From positions 310,001-374,000 of the forward strand of contig JAWQUS010000030.1 of assembly GCA_036365455.1 (NCBI GenBank): DNA of 64,000 nucleotides, written 5' to 3'. The first letter of the stretch is position 1, and every line of letters begins with the position of its first letter. Shown in pieces: positions 1 through 9,469 of the stretch. Source of the DNA: Macrosoma leucophasiata (lineage: Eukaryota; Arthropoda; Insecta; Lepidoptera; Hedylidae). A program made the translations under genes and the position numbers. The notes beneath the pieces are model-generated. The model was not told the origin of the DNA. It did no database searches and worked only from the letters and a program-made list of their open reading frames with translations.

Positions 1-29
1 GCTGTGGTATACTAGATTTTTCAATTTTT

Positions 30-165
30 AGAGAGTTTTCTAATACCACCTTCGGAGTTTGCTAATGTGCCCGCAGATGTATACATATTCCTGTCTATAT
101 ACATAAGTCAAAGCGTAACTGGCGAATCGTGGATGTTTGTGTGTATTCTTGAATGCACTATAATA
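30..165 (+). repeat. 3' part of tRNA-derived SINE-A (fragment)
   Basis: The segment matches the middle and tail of the fuller SINE copy at 34411-34731, read on the opposite strand. Shared features are ACCTTCGGAGTTTGCTAATG, a CGTAACTGGCGAATCGTGG block and the GAATGCA end. The tRNA-like head is missing, so the copy is 5' truncated or decayed. Confidence 0.6.
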
Positions 166-672
166 ACACAATTACGTACATACTTCATTTAATTTATTTT
201 CATTTAAGTACAAAAATGCGACGCTCATCAGATCACACAAACGAATTCATGAATGCGCTCGCAAGCACTACAAGCAGGACAAGCGCAGAATTAAGCGCTC
301 GGAGAACACACCGCTTCACAAGAGATGTAATTGAAACTGCATAAAGCCAGCATTTATCATAATCTCGGTGTTTAAAGAGCTGCAAATGTAATTGCGGTCT
401 GGAATGTAATATTCCCTGAGTGTAGTCTTAAATTGAGTTTTGCCTATGATTTAAGGTATTATACTGTATCTAACTAGAAATATTGCACACCGACCTTAGC
501 AAGGAGACTTCGGCTTATTTCGGGTCTGTAGAGCGTTGTCTCTTTCGCGCCTTACTTATGTAATGTTTATCGACCATTTTGACATAGATTTGTGAGTGAT
601 TACGTAAGCAGTGTGCAACAGAGATAACGCTCTATGAAGTTAGTCGAACATGTCTTTCGTATGCTCGATGTG
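166..672. other. AT-rich interval without a gene
   Basis: No coding frame is credible here. Between about 525 and 635 a 15-base block (TAGAGCGTTGTCTCT) faces a near-perfect reverse complement (AGAGATAACGCTCTA), and GCACACC faces AGTGTGC further out. This may be the remains of a small inverted-repeat element, but I do not recognise the family. Confidence 0.4.
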
Positions 673-673
673 C

Positions 674-1062
674 TTTTTATTTAATGTTATGGTAGTGGTA
701 AGTAAGCATGCAGTTGTTCGTATTGATGTAAAGTGATGACTGCAGCCTATAGACACCCACACAAAGACTAAGGTCAAAGTACAGATACGTTACCACTCCT
801 GAGGCCTGAGGTAAATAAGCATGCAGTTCGTATTGATGTTAAGTGATGACTGCAGCCTATAGACACCCACACAAAGACTAAGGTCAAAGTACAGATACGT
901 TACCACTCCTGAGGCCTAAGATGTCATGCCTCTGTGCCGGAAATTACAGGGCCGTACATTACCACCTGATCGTGCTGAACACTACCATTTAGCGGCAAGT
1001 ATATTAGGTAATGCGGTGGTGCCTACGCCCGCAAGCTCCGTCACTGGAGCTCTACCACTAGT
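674..1062 (-). repeat. ACTGG-family copy with an internal tandem duplication
   Basis: This is a subfamily 1 copy in reverse orientation, ending at CTACCACTAGT. A unit of about 113 bp (698-810) is repeated at 811-919, with nearly the same sequence from GTAAATAAGCATGCAG to CTCCTGAGGCCT. The rest of the element is single. The duplication is therefore an event within this one copy and not a feature of the family. Confidence 0.85.
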
Positions 1063-1147
1063 AAAAAATTGCTGTATTTCTTTCTGGGTACTGTACTTAA
1101 TTATTATTGAAGACTAGCTGAGATGCTTTACCACATGCTAATGGTGC

Positions 1148-1331
1148 TGGAGATGGCAATGTAAAGCTCCATAATAACTATCACAAAGACATATTATTAT
1201 GAACGGTCTCAGGTGTGCCAACGCATCTGTACTTAACCTCTGGTTTTTGTGTAGATATTTATAGGCTGCAGTCATGACTTAATATCCATTTGAACTGCTT
1301 GCCTGTTTGCTACCTAAGTTTCATAAAAAAA
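1148..1331 (+). repeat. ACTGG-family fragment, subfamily 2
   Basis: This is the 3' half of the element. It carries the subfamily 2 block TAATAACTATCACAAAGACA and the GGCTGCAGTCAT segment, and ends in TTTCATAAAA plus an A-rich run. Confidence 0.7.
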
Positions 1332-1540
1332 AACAAAAAATCTTAAATTTTATTTTAAAGAAAAATGGAAAGAAAAATTTGACTTCAGGCGAGGCTCGAA
1401 CTCGCGACCTACTGGAAATCTAGTCCAGCCGCTCTTCCAATTGAGCTACTGAAGCCCTGCCCGATTTGTCAAATCTTTCCTTCACATCTATTGCATTGCT
1501 TTATGGTAGCAGTAGCGCCATCTATTACCAACTATGCTAG
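1332..1540 (-). repeat. tRNA-core interspersed element
   Basis: A tRNA-like core occupies about 1380-1456. Its reverse complement reads acceptor-like GGCTTCA, a D-arm with AGCTCAATTGGAAGAGC, an anticodon arm CTGGA/TCCAG, a T-arm GCGAG-TTCGAGC-CTCGC and a closing TGAAGTC. The same core and the same flanks on both sides recur at 19418-19697 and 39835-40067. This is therefore a dispersed element with an internal tRNA-like promoter region and not a functional tRNA gene. Position 37 after the would-be anticodon AGA is a pyrimidine, which is unusual for a working tRNA. Confidence 0.75.
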
Positions 1541-1610
1541 TTAGGCAACCGATATAATAGACTTTTCAGTTTATTGAATATTGTAAAGAAGTCGCTTTTA
1601 CCCTTAATAA

Positions 1611-1769
1611 TTGTTTTATATTATTTCGCATTAACACATGCTTGTGAAATATATTTTATTTTAAAGAAAAATGGAAAGAAGTCGCCTGAAGTCAAATTTT
1701 CCTTTTCATTTTTCTTTAAAATAAAATATATTTCACAAGCATGTGTTAATGCGAAATAATATAAAACAA
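1611..1769. repeat. Perfect inverted repeat with 63 bp arms
   Basis: The left arm 1611-1673 is the exact reverse complement of the right arm 1707-1769, with a 33 bp spacer. Each arm is the tail of the tRNA-core element (it contains ATTTCGCATTAACACATGC). Two tails therefore face each other head to head. The spacer keeps a scrap of the CCTGAAGTC tRNA end. Arm identity is complete, so the structure is recent or kept identical by conversion. Confidence 0.95.
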
Positions 1770-1775
1770 AAAATC

Positions 1776-2110
1776 TTAAACTTTACAATTTAATATAGAT
1801 GTAGTAGATATACGTATGTACAAACACTCGCCCCCGGGTTCCCAGGTTAAGGGCTGTGGGAGAAACGCTAAAACAGAGCGTCTAATAAATCGTAGCGGTA
1901 CTATGGAACAATAAGTGCTATACTGTGTTCCGCTTTTAAATTTATTTCCCCAAGATTTATGCATCAACTCGAGGAGATAAAGGAAATGTCTTATCTTTTC
2001 TTTGGATTATCGAATCTGGGTATTTTTTGCGAATAAATTAAATGGCACGGTTTTTTCATTCGTAGGAGCACTCCAGCTGAAAAAGCTGGAGCTGGACAAA
2101 GCCTTCTCCA
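1776..2110. other. Unique AT-rich interval
   Basis: No gene is seen. Near 2066-2110 the text CCAGCTGAAAAAGCTGGAGC precedes GACAAAGCCTTCTCCAAAGA, which is the start of an RTE-like LINE 3' end that is then interrupted by the SINE-B copy. Confidence 0.4.
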
Positions 2111-2112
2111 AA

Positions 2113-2275
2113 GACACCCATTAAATATTGTAAATACGCTTATACTCACAGCTCAACATTAGGTTTTATATATACCTGTGTCACCGTGTGTTGTACACCC
2201 AGACCCGAAACAAATATCTGTAGGCCATACAAATATTTGTTCCGATGAGGGGATCGAACCCATTGTCATTAGCGA
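2113..2275 (-). repeat. tRNA-derived SINE-B, reverse orientation
   Basis: Read on the minus strand, the segment carries the B-box-like GGGATCGAACC complement, the ATTTGTATGGCCTACAGA block, the TGTACAACA segment and the GTGAGTATAAGCGT tail. These are the same order and words as the complete copy at 7481-7680. The A-box end is lost. Confidence 0.65.
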
Positions 2276-2645
2276 AGAATATGCCATAATCACCACGCGA
2301 TCGCAGTGGCGATGGTTTATCGAGGGACGCTGCTGCCCATCCCGCGTTGTTATTTTTACTACCGCCCTATTGGAACGGTGTGACCGCTACTGTTCGGTTG
2401 ACTGACAACGCTAGTGGCAGAATTGTCTTCCTTAAATCGTTGGTATTTATTTTGTTCTTCCGTGGCTCTTGGAAATACTTAGCTGAACCGGAAAAAACGT
2501 CCACAGCTGGGCAAAACGATTTCGACAAAGAACCGTCTTGACCCTCCCTCATCCAGCGATTTTGCGCAACCTTCACCAGGTCGCACGTCCACCTCCTTCG
2601 TCCTCCCTTTGTAGGCAGTCCCCTCCCTAGAGTTGGACCCCACGA
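2262..2645 (-). repeat. RTE-like LINE 3' end, split
   Basis: The part at 2262-2420 (AATATGCCATAATCACCACG, then GACGCTGCTGCCCATC) matches the LINE segments at 16620-16760 and 41620-41760. At 2480-2640 the minus strand translates to pieces such as DLVKVAQNRWMREGQD, which align by eye with DLVKVAVIRWMRAAQD in the copy at 43835. The reading frame is broken, so this is a dead 5' truncated insertion. Confidence 0.65.
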
Positions 2646-2800
2646 ATAAATACTAAATATATACGATGAATTCTGGTCAATGTTAGCACACTGTTATGAA
2701 TGGGCCTTAAAAAAACATGAATCGTGGCAGTATACGAAATAAGTTCGGCTCTGCTTATTGTTCAGAAGAGTACAAGCATAGCTCTTGATAATATTTTTCT

Positions 2801-3085
2801 ACTGGTGGTAGAGCTCCAGTGTCGGAGATCGTGGCCAGGCACCACCGCATTACCTTATATACTTGCCGCTAAATGGTAGTGTTCAGCACTATCGTGTTCC
2901 GGTCAGGTGGTAATGTACGGTCTTGTAATTTCCGGCACAGAGGTATAACACCTTAGACCTCAGGAGTGGCAACGCATCTGCATTTTTAACTCTGGCCATT
3001 GTGTGGGTGTCTATAGGATGCAGTCATCACTTAACATCAATGTGAAATGCACGTTTGTTTGCCACTTTTAGTACATAAAAAAAAA
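2801..3085 (+). repeat. ACTGG-family copy, full length
   Basis: It starts at ACTGGTGGTAGAGCTCCAG and ends in GTACATAAAAAAAAA. It is a subfamily 1 copy (TAATTTCCGGCACAGAGG). The flanks are T-rich upstream and A-rich downstream, as in most copies. Confidence 0.9.
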
Positions 3086-3089
3086 GATA

Positions 3090-3505
3090 TATATATATTT
3101 ATCAGTAAATATTAGCTTAACAGACATAATTTTTATTTGTATAATAGTCTCCTCCTTAAAAATATTTATGAAATAATCACTCTCCAAAATTAAAGAGGTC
3201 ATTTTATTTATTCATAATGGTTATCTATGGGACAATCTTAAAATCGAATTCGTCAAAGGGCTGTTTGTCAAAGGGGTCTAAACTTAGATTAAGTACCTAA
3301 AATGTCCGCTTAAAATTTGTTCGACACTTTAAAAATCATTTGGTATATTTTGAAATAAGAATATGTTACAATTAAAATACATTTATTTTGCAACAAAAAC
3401 ATGTAAATGAATATTACTTTTAAGTTATTGTTTCACTAATCAATACCAGTAAAAATGAAATGTATACCTGAACGCAATTTCAAACCATGGATAACTGTCG
3501 CGAAT
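3090..3505. other. AT-rich interval without a gene
   Basis: I see no coding frame and no repeat that recurs elsewhere in the window. Confidence 0.4.
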
Positions 3506-3509
3506 TCAC

Positions 3510-3682
3510 AGAGCATCGAATAATTACTGTTCAGACTTGCTAATCCACTACAAAAAGCTTTGATCTCCAGAACAAACTCTTTATCTACCTGTCTCCTTCA
3601 CATAAGCGTGCTGTCTCTCTCTTGCTTTGAATATTTGCAATTATTTATTAACTTGATATGGATTGATTCTCTTGGTGTAAAT
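3510..3682 (+). repeat. Paired non-coding block J, copy 1
   Basis: The block runs from about AATAATTACTGTTCAGACTT through CTTTGATCTCCAG to ATTGATTCTCTTGG. The same order is found at 4385-4590, with substitutions and small indels. No frame is kept between the two copies, so it is not an exon pair. The ACTGG copy at 4006-4290 lies between them. Confidence 0.6.
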
Positions 3683-3794
3683 AGCTGTCCAAATACAGCT
3701 TCCTACCATTTTTTTTGGAAATTACAATGGCTATCCTTAAAAGATACGAGTAGATATCTGTCATCATGGAATTTATCGTAGATCTACCAAAGAG

Positions 3795-3831
3795 GAAATG
3801 TTCTATTGTAAATTGCACAATAGAACATTTC
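3795..3831. repeat. Perfect hairpin, 15 bp arms
   Basis: GAAATGTTCTATTGT at 3795-3809 is mirrored exactly by ACAATAGAACATTTC at 3817-3831 across a 7-base loop. Confidence 0.95.
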
Positions 3832-4005
3832 TTTTAGCTCAAAAATAATATCTACTGTGTATTTGCATGGTCGTTACTTTTATGTAGGTACATCAGATTT
3901 TTGGAAACGATGCCGTAAGTGATCTTTAAAAAAAAATTGTTGAGAAAAATATAAGGAAAAAAAAACAAAAAAAATATCGAAGTCAATACTTCTAATATAA
4001 ATAAG

Positions 4006-4290
4006 TTTTTTTTTATGTAATGGAAGTGGAAAACAAGCATGCAGTTCACATTGATGTTAAGTGATGACTGCAGCTTATAGACACCCACACAAAGACCAAG
4101 ATCAAAATGCAGATGCGTTACCACTCCTGAGGCCTAAGATGTTATGTCTCTGTGCCGAAAATGACAGGGCCGTACATTACCACCTGACCGGAACACAATA
4201 TTGCTGAACACTCCCATTTAGCGGCAAGTATATTAGGTAATGCGGTGGCGCCTACGCCCGCGAGCTCCGTCACTGGAGCTCTTCCACGAG
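4006..4290 (-). repeat. ACTGG-family copy, full length
   Basis: This is a reverse-orientation subfamily 1 copy. It begins with the complement of the A-tail (TTTTTTTATGTAATGGAAG) and closes near CTTCCACGAG, where the terminal CACCAGT is mutated. Confidence 0.85.
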
Positions 4291-4384
4291 AGAAAAGTAA
4301 AGAATATCCCATAAAAAAACTTTTAAATTTTTAATTTCATACTAATATCAAGGTTAGTCCAAAACATAACTAGGGCTCCGCAGG

Positions 4385-4590
4385 GCACCAAATAATTCAT
4401 GCTCGGACTTGCTAATCCACAACAAAAGCCTTTGATCTCCAACACAAACTTCCCCTCCACCTGTCTCGCTCGCACCCACCCACCCGTCCCGCTCGTCTGC
4501 GATTAACGCTCCGAAGAATCCCGCTTTTATCTTGAACGTCGAGTTTTTAATTCTACTCGTTTCGTACGATTGATTTTCTTTGGGATTCTG
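4385..4590 (+). repeat. Paired non-coding block J, copy 2
   Basis: GGACTTGCTAATCCAC, CTTTGATCTCC, CACCTGTCTC and ATTGATTTTCTTTGGGATT occur in the same order as in copy 1 at 3510-3682. This copy is richer in C (CTCGCACCCACCCACCCGTC), where copy 1 has CTTCACATAAG. Confidence 0.6.
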
Positions 4591-4686
4591 TAGGTCGAGG
4601 GTAAGGATAGGATAGGCTTCTTATAATTTCGCCTCGTTCATCGTCCGTCTGTAGTTTAAAGATTATTAGACGGAAACTATTGTTTA

Positions 4687-4963
4687 GTTTTTTATGCATG
4701 GAAGGTGGCAAACAAGCATGCAGCTCATATTGATGTTAAGTAATGACTGTAGCCTATAGAAGTCTACACAAAAACCAGAGGTCAAAATGCAGATATGTTG
4801 CCCTTGAAACCTAAGTTGTTATGTCTCCGTGATAATTATTGCGGGGGCTACACATTAGTAATCTAACCGGAACACGATAGTGCTGAACACTACCATTTAG
4901 CGGAAGATAGATTAGGTAATGCGGTGGTGCCTACGCCCTAAACTAGGACTCTACCACTAGTGA
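4687..4963 (-). repeat. ACTGG-family copy, subfamily 2
   Basis: This is a reverse copy with the subfamily 2 words GTGATAATTATTGCGGGG and GATAGATTAGGTAATGCGG. It ends in CTACCACTAG. Confidence 0.8.
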
Positions 4964-5045
4964 ATATCAATAGATCTTTACTGTGTCAAATCGGGTAAAT
5001 GTAACAGAAATGGTCATTACCATAATCACCAACACAATAACTGCC

Positions 5046-5250
5046 AAAAAAATTGTACATATATATAAAAATGAATGTTTGTCTGTATGTCCTTTATAGA
5101 ATCATAAACTACGCATTTGATCATGTGATGATCTTTAGCAAAGTTGTTGTGCATGAGCCCACGAAGGTTTTTGAGTAAATTCGACAGATGGCGCCACTGC
5201 CATTGTTTAGTTCGTGGCGCAGCAACGCGCGCAGGGTACAGCTAGTTTAT
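5046..5250 (+). mobile_element. Short Helitron-like element
   Basis: It begins TATATATATAAAAATGAATG followed by TTTGTCTGTATGTCC and ends GGGTACAGCTAGTTT. The CTAG-T terminus fits the CTRR-T rule of Helitron 3' ends. It has no coding capacity, so it would be non-autonomous. The assignment rests on the terminus and on general resemblance to short Lepidopteran Helitrons. Confidence 0.55.
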
Positions 5251-5254
5251 TTAT

Positions 5255-5760
5255 TAATATAAACTGTTTTTATTCATACAAAATAACCTGAATGAATATA
5301 ATCACCCGCTGAATTACTCATCTTTGGTCGGGATCACAATAACGGTTATTTTTTACACTGTACCTTAATACGGATCCCTAATGTATTTTTTTTGTATAAC
5401 AATATACGAGCCTATGATACTCAGTAATAATGTAGTAGCATTTTGTGCATATTGGATAAAAACATATAGAATACAAATGTTCTATTCCTATTGTATAAGT
5501 AGGTATAGATATGAGATAACGCATTACTTAGTTTCGCCGACTACGGAACCCTACAGGGGGATCGCCCAAACTCGCTCGCACCCGACTTTTTGTTCCACAT
5601 GTTTGCTCGGCTAGTTTGAGTTAAGCCACTTGAGACGTGGTCTTGCGCTTTCTTTAGATTCCGCTTCAAAGATTCCTACTGGCTACGGGCTGGAAGGAAT
5701 TATTGGTTCTAAGTATATAGGGAGCTGGGACAATTTAGTTTCATAGGCTCAAAAAGTTCC
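5255..5760. other. Interval without a gene
   Basis: It is AT-rich up to about 5520, then somewhat more GC-rich (CGCCGACTACGGAACCC, CTCGCTCGCACCCG). No frame is persuasive and nothing here recurs elsewhere in the window. Confidence 0.35.
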
Positions 5761-5764
5761 CTAA

Positions 5765-5945
5765 TTGTAACACTTTTATTTTTGGCAATAGCACATGCGA
5801 GTAAATTTAGGAATTAAAGAAACAATGGAAAGAAATATTCGACTCTCAGCAGGAATCGAACCTGCGACCTCAGGATCATCGGTCCAGCCACTTTACTACT
5901 AAGCTACCGAAGTCCGTAACCTGTGCGTCGAAATTTTCTTTCCCT
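5765..5945 (-). repeat. tRNA-core element, diverged relative
   Basis: The layout is the same as at 1332-1540: an AACACTTTTATTTTTGGCAA tail, ACAATGGAAAGAAA, then a tRNA-like core whose complement carries the B-box-like GGTTCGATTCCTGCTGAGAG. The anticodon region (GATCCTGAGG on the minus strand) differs from the AGA copies. This may be a second subfamily with another tRNA core. Confidence 0.6.
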
Positions 5946-5965
5946 TTCTGATTTTAACCAATTTT

Positions 5966-6047
5966 AGGTGTGTACAGGCTGCAGTCATCACTTAACATCT
6001 ACATGAACTGCAAGCTAGATTGCCGCCTTCATTACATAAAAATCAAA
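5966..6047 (+). repeat. ACTGG-family 3' fragment
   Basis: Only the last part is present, GGCTGCAGTCATCACTTAAC to TTCATTACATAAAAA. Confidence 0.75.
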
Positions 6048-6049
6048 GA

Positions 6050-6565
6050 AACGCATCATTAATTATTATCAACGATTTCATTGCTATAAAGTAACACCCA
6101 AAACAAACTTCATATTCTTATTATCGCGCCAATATTTGCAATTGCTTCATTTTTAATTACGCCTATCGGTCCACTGTTTCATCAGCCGATCCATCTTCCG
6201 AAAATCGAATTACCGCGCATCAAAAATTCACGTACCCTCAAAAAACAATTAAGGTATAAAGTTTACATGCCAAACAATTATTAATTTTATATCGAAATTG
6301 ATCCCGAGGTATCCCTTTACAATCGCCTCTCGCCGATATGTTCCCTGTCCGTTGGTTTATTGTGCCCGGTAATGTTCTTCGTTACAAATTTATTTTGTTG
6401 GACGGCAGGGTCATTTGCGCCTTTATACGACCATAGTGTAGTAGACTTTTTAATGATAATGTCAAACATGTTGTTCACATTGATAAATTAGTGAGTAGGT
6501 ATAGCCCATCGACATCTGTATTGAAACTATAGGACATCATAAACTTCTTCAGTAGATAAGTGGAA
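6050..6565. other. Unique interval without a gene
   Basis: The sequence is AT-rich and not repeated in the window. I see no coding frame. Confidence 0.35.
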
Positions 6566-6566
6566 G

Positions 6567-6812
6567 TAGTAGCCCGCTTCCACTTACGGTTAAGCTATTT
6601 ATCCTGGGTTCGATCCCCAGATATTATTGGGCTTTCTCAGTTTTACGGAATTTTCCTGCTGCCAGCATAGGACTTTGGTAACATTCCAGGAGATGCCATT
6701 AGGCTCGCCAAGTATAACCTACATGCGACAAACGTTGCTGGAGAATCAGGGTATATTTACGTGTGCAAATGCATGCATTTACCCCTGCCTACTGCTTCGG
6801 GAAATACCTGCG
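6567..6812 (+). repeat. tRNA-derived SINE-A, degraded
   Basis: Remains of the head (GTAGTAGCCCGCTTCCACTT) are followed by a good B-box, GGTTCGATCCC at 6608-6618. The body words GGTAACATTCCAGGAGATG and AAATGCATGCATTTACC come next, ending at CTGCTTCGGGAAATACCTG. The order matches the complement of 34411-34731. Confidence 0.7.
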
Positions 6813-6819
6813 TGATGCT

Positions 6820-7118
6820 ATGATTTACTCTAGAATAAAAAAAATACGTATGGAACTACTTTTTAGGTGTAAGCTGTTTTTGTATCTTTCCTGATAATTA
6901 CGAGGTAGTACGAGTACATACAATACAATGGTAAACAAAATTCGACTGAATGCCGCAAATGTCACTCAGTAGAGATTGGTAGGCGAATTCGAATGGTGAA
7001 GCTCAAATATGAAGGTTTCTTAACATAAAAAGATGCTCCCCCGATATCATAAAATGTCATCTCTACTAACTACACACAGCTTTCCTTTGTTTTTTTTTCT
7101 TTAGCAAAATATTGTCCT
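6820..7118. other. Interval without a gene
   Basis: No repeat or coding frame is seen. The sequence is AT-rich with scattered GTACGAGTAC words. Confidence 0.3.
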
Positions 7119-7119
7119 C

Positions 7120-7245
7120 ATAACTTTCAGCTGAAACACGTCCACTGCTGGACGTCAGCATCTTTGGGGAAGGCCTTTACCTTCCCCAAAGATGCTGACA
7201 ATAGATTAGTGCGTCAGTGGGAAAGTGGTGGTGATGATGATTGGA
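7120..7245 (+). repeat. RTE-like LINE 3' tip refolded into a hairpin
   Basis: CAGCTGAAACACGTCCACTG at 7130 is the reverse of the usual LINE tip, while GTGGTGATGATGATTGG at 7228 looks like a forward LINE tail. Between them, 7154-7173 and 7180-7199 are perfect 20 bp reverse complements around a 6-base loop. The copy therefore folds back on itself. Confidence 0.7.
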
Positions 7246-7480
7246 ATGGTTTTACAGTCATTGTTGTCAGTAATTATTGACTATACCTAAAATAACAATA
7301 CACCAGAATACGACATCGTCATTTAGCACCATTTAAAAATTAAATCAATTGTGAAATGAAAAATGCTACTGATAATTATGTCGATGATAGCTAATTTATT
7401 TCTCGATGTTTTCTTTGTTCTGTCGCAGTCTATAACCCTCGTCGCTATACACTATACACAAGTAATACACAAGCAATATG

Positions 7481-7680
7481 ACGACCCGATTAGTCCAGCG
7501 GTGTTAGATGACCGTTTGATTCGAAGGGTCGAGGGTTCGATCCCCGCACCGGGACATACATTTGTATGGCCTACAGACATTAACATTTGTTTAGGGTCTG
7601 GTTGTGTGTGTACAACGGCACCCATGACACAGGTTTATACCTAGTGTAGGGCTGTGAGTGTAAGCGTATTTTATTTTCTT
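7481..7680 (+). repeat. tRNA-derived SINE-B, best copy
   Basis: The head reads GACCCGATTAGTCCAGCGG, with an A-box TAGTCCAGCGG that fits TRGYNNARNGG and a B-box GGTTCGATCCC that fits GGTTCGANNCC. The spacing is that of a tRNA gene. The tRNA-unrelated body carries CATTTGTATGGCCTACAGAC, GTGTACAACGGCACCCATGA and GTGTAAGCGTATTTTA. Pol III transcription of an ancestor is inferred from the boxes. The other copies are at 2113-2275 (-) and 48575-48716 (+). Confidence 0.8.
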
Positions 7681-7724
7681 TGCTGTACTCACGGTACAGC
7701 TCGAGTTAATATACCGTTTTATCT

Positions 7725-7900
7725 GCACTGTGTCCGGGCAGTTGATCGGCAACAATTTGCGCATCGACGTAGATCTATCGTCGATGAATTTGCGCCAACA
7801 TTCGGCCAAAAAACCATGACGTTTGACAAAATGAACTAAGATATTTTAATTGCATGAAAACGCTGATAATTGTCTGATGTTTGTTAGAAATTGTTATTTA
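7725..7900 (+). repeat. Tandem non-coding unit A, copy 1
   Basis: This is the most diverged of four copies. Shared words are TGATCGGCAACAATTTGCGC, TTCGGCCAAAA, TTTGACAAAATGAACTAAGA and TATTTTAATTGC, then ATTGTCTGATGTTTGTTAGA. The other copies are at 8435, 8872 and 9460. Confidence 0.6.
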
Positions 7901-8045
7901 ATTAAATTTCCATAGATCGACATTTAATTAGTACTTTGAGACGACACTGTTGTTATATAAATATTGGTGAATTGAATTCTAAAATATTTAATGTTAATAG
8001 TGGGCGATACGGTAAGTAATGAAATTATTTAAAACTTCGGAACTA

Positions 8046-8228
8046 GTCTAGAGGTATTCCCTAGGTGCTACAATATGGGGTTCTACAAAAATGGCGTCAA
8101 AAGAGTCCTTCAGGGCTGGCAGCGCGTTGGCGACTCCCCTGGGGTTGCAAAAATTCATAGGCGACGGTGACCACTTTCCATCAGATGGACCGTCTGCTTG
8201 TCTGTCAACCTAACGACATAAAAGAAGT
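8046..8228 (+). repeat. Interspersed repeat (GATGG family), forward
   Basis: The words CCCTGGGGTTGCAAAAATTC, CGGTGACCACTTTCCATCAG and GTCTGCTTGTCTGTC, with an ACATAAAA end, match the reverse copy at 15926-16110. It resembles a widespread Lepidopteran LINE or SINE tail, but I cannot name the family from sequence alone. Confidence 0.65.
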
Positions 8229-8230
8229 GT

Positions 8231-8284
8231 AATCAAACAAGCATGCAGCTCACATTGATGTTGAGTGATAACTGCAGCCTATGG
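8231..8284 (-). repeat. ACTGG-family fragment
   Basis: Only AAACAAGCATGCAGCTCACA through GATAACTGCAGCCTATGGAG is present, in reverse orientation. It is a 3' end fragment abutting unit A copy 2. Confidence 0.75.
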
Positions 8285-8434
8285 AGAAACTTTTATCTTA
8301 ATCTGACGCGCTCGAGTACATACAAAAATAGCATACCTGGTCTGCCCTATTACTACGTTTGCTCGTCTACGGTGTAGCTCGCGACTAGTGAACTTTATTT
8401 TCTGTACACGTACGAAGACTGTGGTATTATATAT

Positions 8435-8660
8435 TCTGTGGTTGAGCGATCGATTGGCAACATTTCGCAACTTTATTCGACCGAAATGGGGGGCGCCCCC
8501 TCCGACATCTGACAAATGAACTGAAATATTTTAATTGCCCGCGATCAAAGGCCGCGTTCGTAACAAAGGATTGTCTGTTGTTTGTTACAGATTTTTTTTT
8601 GTATGGTCTACATTTTATGAAAACTACAGTTCGCATGTTATGTTGTCACTGTTTATGGTT
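8435..8660 (+). repeat. Tandem non-coding unit A, copy 2
   Basis: GCGATCGATTGGCAACATTT, TCGACCGAAATGGGGGGCGC, TCTGACAAATGAACTGAAAT and ATTTTAATTGCCCG lie in the same order as in copies 3 and 4. Similarity continues past the core into GTTGTCACTGTTTATGGTTC, which corresponds to GCGGTGTCACTATTTTTTGT of copy 4. Confidence 0.75.
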
Positions 8661-8871
8661 CCGTGAATCCTAATATCTTTGACGTCAACGAATAATGATC
8701 TGGGGAGCAATAGGAATCTTCGCCGATCATAAGAATGTATGTTAACAGTATAATCACCGCATCGAAACAGATGTAATCATTTTCTGATTATGTGGTGATC
8801 AGAAAAGTGTACAACCAACGTGTAAAACAAATACTGTAATATGACATAACCCACGGGTGAACTTACTTTTG

Positions 8872-9050
8872 ATGGGTGAATGGCGGCAACAATCCGTGCC
8901 TTCACTCGACCGAAATGGGGGGTGCCCCCACCAACGTTCAAATGAACTGAGATATATTAATAAATTCGTAATCGCAACACAGACTGTTCTCTGTTGTTTA
9001 TGAAAAAAAACCTTTTCAGTGTAAAAACATTGTTTATGAAGTATTTTGTA
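8872..9050 (+). repeat. Tandem non-coding unit A, copy 3
   Basis: GGCAACAATCCGTGCCTTCA, CTCGACCGAAATGGGGGGTG and AAATGAACTGAGATATATTA are shared with copies 2 and 4. The GACGTCTGAC block is shortened here. A further partial match (TTCAAGTGATCGATCGACAA at about 9152) lies between copies 3 and 4. Confidence 0.75.
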
Positions 9051-9323
9051 ATGAAAACCTTTAAGGAAAAAACCAAATACTTAACGGCATATTAGAATTT
9101 AATTCTTACTTTTGGACTAACATTGGTTTTAAATTATTTTTTCCGTATACACTATGTTCAAGTGATCGATCGACAATTTATTTTGTTTATAAAAATATAT
9201 ATATATAAGTAATGGGTAAGAACAATTAATTATGTTATTTATATATGCTATAAATTGCCCCCTAAAAAATAAAAATATTTTAAAATTCACTCTGCTTTGC
9301 CACTCACTGGTGGACGAGAGAGG

Positions 9324-9425
9324 TCTATGGTTTTTGTGTAGATGTCTATCGGCTGTAGTTATCACTTAACATCCTTGTGAACAACATAATTTGTTTGCCA
9401 TCATCATTACATTAAAAAAGAAAAA
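9324..9425 (+). repeat. ACTGG-family 3' fragment, subfamily 2
   Basis: It carries the GGTTTTTGTGTAGATGTCTA word of subfamily 2, then ATCACTTAACATCCTTGTGA and an ATTACATTAAAAAAG end. Confidence 0.75.
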
Positions 9426-9436
9426 ACTTACTTTTA

Positions 9437-9469
9437 CACTGTGGCCGAGACGGCCTCTCGGCCACAGTG
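9437..9469. repeat. Perfect hairpin, 14 bp arms
   Basis: CACTGTGGCCGAGA at 9437-9450 is mirrored by TCTCGGCCACAGTG at 9456-9469 across the loop CGGCC. It sits at the left edge of unit A copy 4. Confidence 0.95.

Noticed and set aside
698..919. CRISPR-like or satellite array
   Set aside because: There are only two units, both parts of one interspersed repeat. No spacers and no bacterial context.
1380..1456. Functional tRNA gene (AGA anticodon)
   Set aside because: The same sequence with the same flanks occurs at several sites. The variable region is too short for a serine tRNA and position 37 is a pyrimidine. It is part of a mobile element.
7481..7553. Functional tRNA gene
   Set aside because: Good A and B boxes, but the body continues into a SINE tail shared with 48575-48716, and the anticodon arm does not fold well.
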